Assembly: GCA_964492735.1 (NCBI GenBank)
Contig: CAZBLE010000001.1
Location: forward strand, 62,001 to 126,000
Direction: 5' to 3'
Origin: CALKUP01 sp964492735
GTDB taxonomy: Bacteria; Patescibacteriota; Patescibacteriia; UBA9570; XYC2-FULL-38-9
Length of the DNA: 64,000 nt
Position 1 is the first letter of the stretch; every line of letters begins with the position of its first letter. Under the pieces are notes generated by a model, which was not told the DNA's origin, did not search any database, and saw only the letters and a list, made by a program, of their open reading frames with translations. The translations under genes and the position numbers were made by a program. Shown one piece after another: positions 59,450 through 64,000 of this stretch.

Positions 59450-59815
59450 TTATTTTGGTAATTCATTTCCTTGTTCATCAATGATGCGATTTTGCTTGGA
59501 GTCCCATTGAGGAGAAATTGCAACGATTGTTTTTCCTTTTCCTCGCATTCGATACCGATGATTCGGAAGAATCATAAAAATATCATTGACTCTGAGCGTC
59601 GTCCACTGATCATCATATTCAATTTCCACTTCCCCTTCAACAACAATCATGGTTTCTGTGCAATAGTCGTTGATAGAATATCCTATTGCTGGATAGACTC
59701 CATCCATTTCAACAATGGCGATTTGTTGCTCTCCTTTTGGATGAGGCGGAAAAAGCAATCCCTCTGTACCTCCAGCGATTGTAAATTTCTGAGCCTCAAT
59801 ACTTTTTATATACAT
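59450..59815 (-). CDS. Cupin-domain protein
   Basis: The 121-residue single cupin barrel has TEGLLFPPHPKGEQQIAIVEMDG, the strand DYCTETMIVVEGEVEIEYDDQW and the turn VNDIFMILPNHRYRMRGKGKTIVAI. The usual metal His pair of cupin motif 1 is not complete (YCTETM), so it may be a binding rather than catalytic protein. It is first in the operon with the M24 and M20 peptidases. The ligand is unknown. Confidence 0.82.
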   Translation of the reverse strand: MYIKSIEAQKFTIAGGTEGLLFPPHPKGEQQIAIVEMDGVYPAIGYSINDYCTETMIVVEGEVEIEYDDQWTTLRVNDIFMILPNHRYRMRGKGKTIVAISPQWDSKQNRIIDEQGNELPK

Positions 59816-59881
59816 AGTAGTCTAATATTAGATCATTATTCATTTGACAGGTTTTTTTCATTGTAGTAGTTTTTACAAACT

Positions 59882-59980
59882 ATGCAATTAATAGCCCAAC
59901 AATTTGTTGAATTGAAACGGATGAATCTGATTCTCCCTCTTATTCTTATTCTCGGACCATTGCTGATGGGCGTTTTGTAA
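59882..59980 (+). CDS. Tiny hydrophobic peptide, 32 aa
   Basis: ATG at 59882 to TAA at 59980 encodes MQLIAQQFVELKRMN followed by one membrane-length segment (LILPLILILGPLLMGVL). A TTGACA box lies ~25 bases upstream and a terminator ~20 bases downstream, so a short transcript of just this frame is plausible. No Shine-Dalgarno is seen. It might be a type I toxin-like peptide. Confidence 0.35.
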   Translation: MQLIAQQFVELKRMNLILPLILILGPLLMGVL

Positions 59981-60001
59981 TAACACACTGTGTATTTTCA
60001 A

Positions 60002-60026
60002 GGCCCCATCTCTGGGGTCTTTTTTC
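60002..60026 (+). terminator. Intrinsic terminator
   Basis: GGCCCCA-TCTC-TGGGGTC-TTTTTT, ending a short plus-strand transcript before the GC-rich island. Confidence 0.85.
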
Positions 60027-60075
60027 TTGCAAAACATTTCATTTGACTGAAGTATTGAAACAATTCAATCCCTCG

Positions 60076-60120
60076 GTCAGGCGAAATCTTGCACCTTCAC
60101 AACCGACGTGCCTGCCTGAC
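60076..60120 (+). promoter_or_regulatory. Leader stem-loop upstream of the first GC-rich gene
   Basis: A perfect 7-base-pair closure, GTCAGGC (60076-60082) with GCCTGAC (60114-60120), encloses a 31-base loop. It is followed by a small CCCCTCAATGGGG hairpin that overlaps the Shine-Dalgarno region of the next gene. Confidence 0.5.
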
Positions 60121-60158
60121 ACGTCACAATAACCCCTCAATGGGGAAGGATGGTAGTC

Positions 60159-61346
60159 ATGAACGCTGTTTCTCAAAGTGCTGCCGCAGCCGATGTTAAG
60201 TACGACCGCAACACCTACATGGCGCAGCTCCGTGCTGCCGGCCGCGTGCCTGGTGGTGACTCTTCGAAGGCCTGGCTCGTTGAGCAGGGCCTGTGGGATA
60301 CCGACCTGGGACTCCCGAGCACTCCGGCCCTGGAGATGATCACCGCTGCGCTCCCCAGCTTCGGCTGGAAGGTCATGGAAAGCCCGAAGAAGCACATCCG
60401 TTTCACGGGCTACCCGACGATCGCCGGCCAGCAGCCGTCGCTGGCAGACCTCATCATCTGGTGCCGCGCGCCAGACGGCGAAAAGCCGTTCCACTTCGAC
60501 GTCGGTGCAACTCACTCAGGTCGACTGGCTCCGTTGTGCGCCCTCGGCCATGTTGGGCAGGCGTTTGCGCAGTTCATCATCGAGATGGGCTGCGTTGTGC
60601 CGGAGCGCGAGATCGTTACGGCGATTGCGGGCTGGCTGCGCCGTGGCATCTCGGGCGAGGAGCTGGTGTTGTTCTCGGGTGTCTGCCCGGACTACACCAC
60701 CGTGATTGACCCGGTGACGGGTCGTGAGCGCTACACCTTCGACCAACTTGGCTGCGGTGTCGGCCTCGTGGCGCGGCGGGTACAACGCGCACTGCCACAA
60801 TTCAACAGGTTCTTCGAGGGGCATGGTATTCAGATTCGCTACATCGTCGGGATCGGCGACTTCGAAGCCGACTCTCCCGCAACCTGCGAGCGGGTTGGCC
60901 TCACGCGAGCCGCGTTCCGCCGCAACCTCTCAAAAAGCCAGCAGGCCTTCAAGGCGGGCTTGCCGAAGAGTCTGCGTGCGAAAACGACAACGCGCTTCGT
61001 CACCCGCCTCTCTGGCCACAAGCGCTGGAAAGACTGGCTCGAGCGCTCTCACCTGGAAGCAAGCGCTGGCCGCATGACCGGTGCGCTGTCGTTCAGTGCC
61101 CGTGACCTTGCGGCTGTCGTTGCCGCTCGCCAGTCGCTCTATCAGCGCTGGTACGGTGACAGCGTCGACGCCACCGCTGTACTCCGCAGCCAAGCGCCAG
61201 AGTACATGGCAATGGGCGCCCTCGGCGAAAGCCTTGGGAACAACACCCTCCTGCTCGGCGCAGATGCACCAGCGATGGCGTCATTCTTCCAGGGCCTGGG
61301 CAGCAATGTCCGCCCTGTTCTCTCGTTGCGAGACATCGCGTACTAA
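60159..61346 (+). CDS. GC-rich island protein A, unknown family (paralog of B)
   Basis: The start at 60159 (MNAVSQSAAAAD) has GGAAGGA at good spacing; an upstream ATG at 60150 is possible. The 395-residue product has no signal peptide or membrane helix. It shares with protein B the blocks MGCxxP (143-148), VCPDY (175-179), RYTF (191-194), GVGL (200-203), LPxxxRF, (V/I)xIxDxE (~230-236), the pattern RxQxxxY (343-349), TLxxGxD (363-369) and MAxFxQG. About 90 residues at the N-terminus are extra. The strand-helix alternation suggests a Rossmann-like alpha/beta fold with an Arg-rich helix after GVGL. Codon use is strikingly GC-rich against all surrounding genes. Function unknown. Confidence 0.85.
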   Translation: MNAVSQSAAAADVKYDRNTYMAQLRAAGRVPGGDSSKAWLVEQGLWDTDLGLPSTPALEMITAALPSFGWKVMESPKKHIRFTGYPTIAGQQPSLADLIIWCRAPDGEKPFHFDVGATHSGRLAPLCALGHVGQAFAQFIIEMGCVVPEREIVTAIAGWLRRGISGEELVLFSGVCPDYTTVIDPVTGRERYTFDQLGCGVGLVARRVQRALPQFNRFFEGHGIQIRYIVGIGDFEADSPATCERVGLTRAAFRRNLSKSQQAFKAGLPKSLRAKTTTRFVTRLSGHKRWKDWLERSHLEASAGRMTGALSFSARDLAAVVAARQSLYQRWYGDSVDATAVLRSQAPEYMAMGALGESLGNNTLLLGADAPAMASFFQGLGSNVRPVLSLRDIAY

Positions 61347-61368
61347 CACGCGACTGATTGCAACGACC

Positions 61369-61403
61369 GCGCGCATGATTTTTCACAAAAATCCTCTGCG
61401 CGC
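61369..61403 (+). terminator. Hairpin after island gene A (possible terminator)
   Basis: GCGCGC-ATG-ATTTTT-CAC-AAAAAT-CCTCT-GCGCGC, a two-part stem, followed by TCTTTGTCTATTT. The T-run is weak. Confidence 0.55.
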
Positions 61404-61476
61404 TCTTTGTCTATTTAATTAAAAAGAACACAAATCCTCAATTCTGAATCAAATATGTTTGGTTCAGAGGGAAGGA

Positions 61477-61498
61477 GGTGAAACACGAATGTTTCACC
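61477..61498 (+). promoter_or_regulatory. Hairpin that covers a Shine-Dalgarno and start codon
   Basis: GGTGAAAC (61477-61484) and GTTTCACC (61491-61498) form an 8-base-pair stem around ACGAAT. The left arm contains the end of the strong ribosome-binding sequence AAGGAGGTG (61472-61480) and the ATG at 61489 lies in the loop. Translation of the short frame that follows would be blocked when folded. Confidence 0.5.
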
Positions 61499-61599
61499 GA
61501 GGCAAGCACACCAACACTGTTGTTAGGTGTAATTTGCCATCAGGTACATCACCGGCAGTGCACGACCCGGCGATCCACCTTGTAAGAACGGTGCCATGA
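61489..61599 (+). CDS. Short frame with strong Shine-Dalgarno, 36 aa (doubtful)
   Basis: AAGGAGGTG precedes ATG by ten bases, and the frame MFHRGKHTNTVVRCNLPSG... runs to TGA at 61599. It overlaps the last codons of island gene B on the opposite strand. The peptide has no recognisable feature. The ribosome-binding site argues for translation; the antisense overlap and short length argue against it. Confidence 0.25.
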   Translation: MFHRGKHTNTVVRCNLPSGTSPAVHDPAIHLVRTVP

Positions 61600-62473
61600 C
61601 GTGGTTGTCGACACCAAAGTACAGGGTCCGCGACTCACGTGCGCAGAGAACACCTGAGCCAACATAGTCGACACACTGCTCACGCAGCGCCTGGTCAGTC
61701 GGCACTCCCGGCCACATCCGCTTGTAGATGTTTTCACGCATCCGCAGCGTTCGATCCCAGAGGGCCTGCTGCCATGCCAAGTCTCCAGGCATCTGCAAGC
61801 GTCCGAAGTGTCGACCAGCGTCGACAATCTGCTGTGCCTGCGAGCGACATGCGCTCCACTGAACAGGCTCTTCCATGAGCAGGCTGGTACAAGTCACCGG
61901 CATCTGTGGCGCTTCTTGCGCAAACGCCTCAGCCAAAGCCACGCTTGAGCGGCTGCAACGCGCCATGAACTCCTCTTGCGAGATGCCGAGCTGCGCGAGC
62001 AGGGATTCAGACTCGCCTTCGCTGTCTGCGATGGAGACAACGAACCGAATCTGTTCGGCCGTGACACCACACTGCTGCAAAAAGCGCCAGATTTCCGGCA
62101 ACCGCTTACGAGCGCGCTGAGCCGTCAATCCAACACCGTCCCACAGCTCCGCAAACGTGTAGCGGAATGGAATGTTGGGATTGTCGAGATTCGGCTCCCA
62201 ACTGTAATCCGGGCAGACGATCGTGCGGATCGTCGCAGACTCGCCGTGCAACAAGCCCGAGAGCCACTTGCCAATCTCGTGGCACACTTCCGGGTGGTGC
62301 GGCAGCGGGCAACCCATATTCACCATGAGCTGCAAGAATGCCAGACCCTGCTCACCAGCCATGTATGCAATCGGATCAATGAACGGTGTAGCCTTGGCGC
62401 GCTTGCGAAAGACCTCAACAACATCCATGCAACCAGGAGCAGGGGCAACAATAACGTGAGTACGCTGATTCAT
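61523..62473 (-). CDS. GC-rich island protein B, unknown family (paralog of A)
   Basis: The 316-residue product starts MNQRTHVIVAPAPGCMD behind GGAGA at short spacing. It shares ordered blocks with protein A: MGCPLP (53-58), VCPDY (86-90), RYTF (104-107), GVGL (113-116), RKRLPEIWRF, VSIADSE (146-152), REQCVDY (264-270), TLYFGVD (283-289), MAPFLQG, PVMYL. It lacks most of A's N-terminal domain. The two genes converge with ~175 bases between them. Codon use is GC-rich like A. The strand, Arg-rich helix, strand order and the C-terminal hydrophobic strands are faintly like the class-I-synthetase-type fold of cyclodipeptide synthases, but the catalytic Ser and Tyr-x3-Glu are not convincing. Function unknown. 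Confidence 0.85.
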   Translation of the reverse strand: MNQRTHVIVAPAPGCMDVVEVFRKRAKATPFIDPIAYMAGEQGLAFLQLMVNMGCPLPHHPEVCHEIGKWLSGLLHGESATIRTIVCPDYSWEPNLDNPNIPFRYTFAELWDGVGLTAQRARKRLPEIWRFLQQCGVTAEQIRFVVSIADSEGESESLLAQLGISQEEFMARCSRSSVALAEAFAQEAPQMPVTCTSLLMEEPVQWSACRSQAQQIVDAGRHFGRLQMPGDLAWQQALWDRTLRMRENIYKRMWPGVPTDQALREQCVDYVGSGVLCARESRTLYFGVDNHVMAPFLQGGSPGRALPVMYLMANYT

Positions 62474-62495
62474 GTGAATCTCCAGTGATGTGAAA

Positions 62496-62512
62496 CAGTG
62501 ATTTTTTCACTG
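62496..62512 (-). promoter_or_regulatory. Leader hairpin of island gene B
   Basis: On the minus strand CAGTGA-AAAAA-TCACTG forms a perfect 6-base-pair hairpin ~25 bases before the start. A second TCACTG lies directly next to the Shine-Dalgarno (ATCACTGGAG), so the CAGTGA arm could pair with either copy, giving two alternative folds. Another hairpin (GAGACC/GGTCTT) lies further upstream. Confidence 0.4.
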
Positions 62513-62589
62513 CGAATTGAAAGGGCAAGACCGTAATGGTCTCATGAAAATACTGCTCACAGAGTAATACTTTAATGAAAACATTATAA

Positions 62590-62622
62590 AAATGGGGGTG
62601 CGGAATGGTCAGTTCCGCCCAC
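62590..62622 (-). terminator. Terminator-like hairpin after the 52-aa protein gene
   Basis: The minus strand reads GGGCGGAA-CTGACCA-TTCCGCACCC followed by CCATTTTTA. Confidence 0.6.
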
Positions 62623-62653
62623 ACACTACTGCGTGGTTATTTTTTGACCCGTC

Positions 62654-62812
62654 TCACCAACCAGGTGGAAACATCAATTTGAGTAAGTTGATTAATATTT
62701 CCTCCTTCTTTTTCAAGCGATCTTCTTCTGTCTTGCAATCTTTTGTTGCGTCATGCAAGTAGAGTTCAATTGCCAGACTGCTTGCGGCGAGTCCGATGAA
62801 GAAGTAGATCAT
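62654..62812 (-). CDS. Small membrane-targeted protein, 52 aa
   Basis: ATG at 62812 to TGA at 62654 encodes MIYFFIGLAASSLAIELYLHD, a hydrophobic N-terminus, then a charged helix rich in Lys and Glu (CKTEEDRLKKKEEILINLLKLM) and the end FPPGW. AGGAG lies eight bases before the ATG, one of the best ribosome-binding sites in the window. Terminator-like hairpins lie on both sides. It belongs to the 60-63 kb island. Function unknown. Confidence 0.65.
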   Translation of the reverse strand: MIYFFIGLAASSLAIELYLHDATKDCKTEEDRLKKKEEILINLLKLMFPPGW

Positions 62813-62857
62813 GACTGACACTCCTTGATTGGTGTGTGACTATTTTTTTTAAAAAAA

Positions 62858-62886
62858 CAGCCCCTCTCGTTTCATGAGAGGGGCCT
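62858..62886 (-). terminator. Strong intrinsic terminator, minus strand
   Basis: The minus strand reads GGCCCCTCTC-ATGAAAC-GAGAGGGGCTG followed by TTTTTTT. It ends a leftward transcript starting right of 62890, presumably the one carrying the 63112-63270 gene. Confidence 0.9.
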
Positions 62887-63111
62887 GTGTTGCGTTCTCT
62901 ATATTCTTTAATAGACAATCAAAACAAACCACTCTCATGAAAATAAAAGTGGTGTCGCCAAGAGTATGTTTGTTGTGTTGTCTTATTCATAACATTTCAC
63001 TTATTCAATAGTCACGAAATATATTCATGACTATTGGAAAGGGGGCAACGCACAAAGGTGTTGCCATGCCGGAGATCCACGGAGCTGAAGCCGAGGGTCT
63101 CCGGAGAGAGA

Positions 63112-63270
63112 TCAGAAGCAGCCTGAATCCGGGATAGGCGCCTTCGGGCGCACCGGAACGTCGGGCGCGGTTCGCGGCCTCCGCTGCCGCGACTTCTCAC
63201 GGCGAGGGCGGTTGCTGGAAGGGGTCGTAGAATCCAAGCCATGGGCCTGGTCACGCGTCTGCTCGGGCAT
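63112..63270 (-). CDS. Small basic proline-rich protein, 52 aa
   Basis: ATG at 63270 has a very strong AGGAGG four to five bases upstream. The frame runs to TGA at 63112. The product MPEQTRDQAHGLDSTTPSSN... is rich in Arg and Pro (RPRREKSRQRRPRT, VPVRPKAPIPDSG) and probably disordered and nucleic-acid-binding. An open extension back to a GTG at 63366 exists but has no ribosome-binding site. Its GC-rich codons match island genes A and B. The ~220 bases between its stop and the terminator hold inverted repeats (GGCAAC/GTTGCC) and no good gene. Confidence 0.6.
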   Translation of the reverse strand: MPEQTRDQAHGLDSTTPSSNRPRREKSRQRRPRTAPDVPVRPKAPIPDSGCF

Positions 63271-63495
63271 GTGCCCTCCTGAATGCGACTTTCGTCGCGG
63301 CAATGGCTCTATTGAAGAGCCGGGGTGAAAAGAGCGGACAAACACGTCATCATCTCTTCTCACCACAGCTCAATTCAATAGGTCAATTGAGTACACTGTT
63401 GTGCGTTACCAAATTGTTCAAATGTGCGCTGAAAATCTTGTTGATTCTCAGATAATTACCACTTTCCTCCTCTTGATAATCATCTGTTAATCAAA

Positions 63496-63524
63496 ACGCC
63501 CGGGGATTTCTCCTCGGGCGTTTA
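63496..63524. terminator. Strong GC-rich hairpin (terminator-like)
   Basis: AAACGCCCGGGGA-TTTC-TCCTCGGGCGTTT. Short T tracts exist on both sides, so it could work in either direction. It marks the right boundary of the GC-rich island. The 63525-63734 stretch after it holds no supportable gene. Confidence 0.75.
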
Positions 63525-63734
63525 CTGTTTCGTTATGAGATCTCTATAATCTTATACTTTCAGTAAATGCGCCCGAGTGTTCCAACGTGTAATAATGGCA
63601 ACAAACGGATACACGATAAAATCAGCCACCACGAGGAGGTTCAAACAAAATTGATGTACTGATTGTTTGACTGATTTCATAAAAAGATTATTAACTGCGC
63701 TAATACTACACAATATGTGTATTCGTGTAAACCC

Positions 63735-64000
63735 TTAGTTATCCACATTTTTCACCGGAAGAGATAAGTCATCAAGAATCTGTCGAAGTGTCGCATGATC
63801 AGCGGCAGAAAAACTACCCTGCTGCAGCAATGACAATAATGGATCGAACTGCAATCCATAGACCGGTTTCCCGGCGAGCTTGATTGCATGAAATTGCGCC
63901 ATTTTTGAATTTGCCAGCGGAACAAATTCAATTGGTAATTGCATGATGTCATCGTGCCGATACGCGACAGCCATGAATGTTTCCGGCGCATCACCAAACA
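63735..64000 (-). CDS. Class I glutamine amidotransferase-like protein (partial, catalytic residues replaced)
   Basis: The last 88 residues of a protein whose start lies beyond the window. The order FMAVAYRHDDIMQLPIEFVPLANSKMAQFHAI then KPVYGLQFDPLLSLL follows the end of class I GATase domains (strand, YH..LP.G...LA......aI, then YGvQFHPE). The usual catalytic His and Glu of QFHPE are Asp and Leu here, so this copy is probably not an active glutaminase. It may be a pseudoenzyme or a peptidase-like relative. Confidence 0.6.
   Translation of the reverse strand, partial: FGDAPETFMAVAYRHDDIMQLPIEFVPLANSKMAQFHAIKLAGKPVYGLQFDPLLSLLQQGSFSAADHATLRQILDDLSLPVKNVDN

Noticed and set aside
60293..61077. 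Alternative GC-rich frames over island gene A
   Set aside because: High GC keeps several frames open. Only the 60159 frame has a good ribosome-binding site and shares motifs with gene B.
63580..63660. GAGGAGG followed by ATG near 63653
   Set aside because: The frame after the ATG stops after two codons, and the upstream ATG gives only 19 codons.
1..64000. UGA recoded as an amino acid (as in some Patescibacteria)
   Set aside because: Several core genes end in TGA, for example hrcA in an ATGA overlap with grpE, and no in-frame TGA interrupts a conserved gene.
1..64000. CRISPR array or prophage
   Set aside because: No regularly spaced direct repeats and no capsid, terminase, portal or integrase genes were seen.

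Overview
The window looks like a chromosomal piece of a Candidate Phyla Radiation (Patescibacteria, probably Parcubacteria-like) genome. The spc-type ribosomal cluster runs rplO-rpsE with no rpmD (uL30) between them, a known hallmark of the group. Many proteins are short versions of their families (HrcA, AspRS), TGA works as a normal stop (for example hrcA ends in TGA inside an ATGA overlap), and spacers are tight. No rRNA, CRISPR array, transposase or recognisable phage structural gene is present. A run of 100 N marks a scaffold gap at 46621-46720.

Layout. 0-2.4 kb: a JAMM-like protein and a GDPD-fold protein, the latter lying between two copies of the 3' end of dnaJ. 2.4-9.3 kb: a chaperone locus read on the minus strand (hrcA-grpE-dnaK ... 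dnaJ) under a promoter and CIRCE operator. Between dnaK and dnaJ sit three tandem paralogous membrane proteins and an AT-rich two-gene module (HEPN-like protein plus membrane protein) flanked by near-identical inverted structured repeats. 9.3-25.7 kb: HAD phosphatase, ABC exporter, tRNA-Glu, GAPDH, DedA and GT2 envelope genes, a D,D-carboxypeptidase, a pseudouridine synthase, a large internally repeated protein, scpA/scpB, aspS, asnS, msrA and a DUF305 protein. 25.8-29.9 kb: tRNA-Lys, dnaB, an exported two-cysteine protein followed by a tiny membrane protein (bacteriocin/immunity-like layout), ybaB and recR. 30-46.3 kb: rplU, envelope and housekeeping genes, then map-adk-secY and the long ribosomal protein run to rpsJ and tuf. 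46.3-56.8 kb: membrane proteins, fusA-rpsG-rpsL, rpmB, and an oxidative-stress group (mutM, superoxide dismutase, Nramp-like transporter). 57-60 kb: M20 and M24 peptidases and a cupin.

60.0-63.5 kb is unlike the rest. It holds two convergent, visibly GC-rich genes encoding diverged members of one unrecognised family, two 52-residue proteins with strong Shine-Dalgarno sequences, and many hairpins in AT-rich spacers. It is the best candidate for an undescribed system. The window ends in a GATase-like protein whose usual His and Glu are replaced.

The genes form a compact core of translation, chaperone, replication and chromosome-segregation functions, with accessory cargo concentrated in the dnaK-dnaJ interval, after dnaB, and in the 60-63 kb island.
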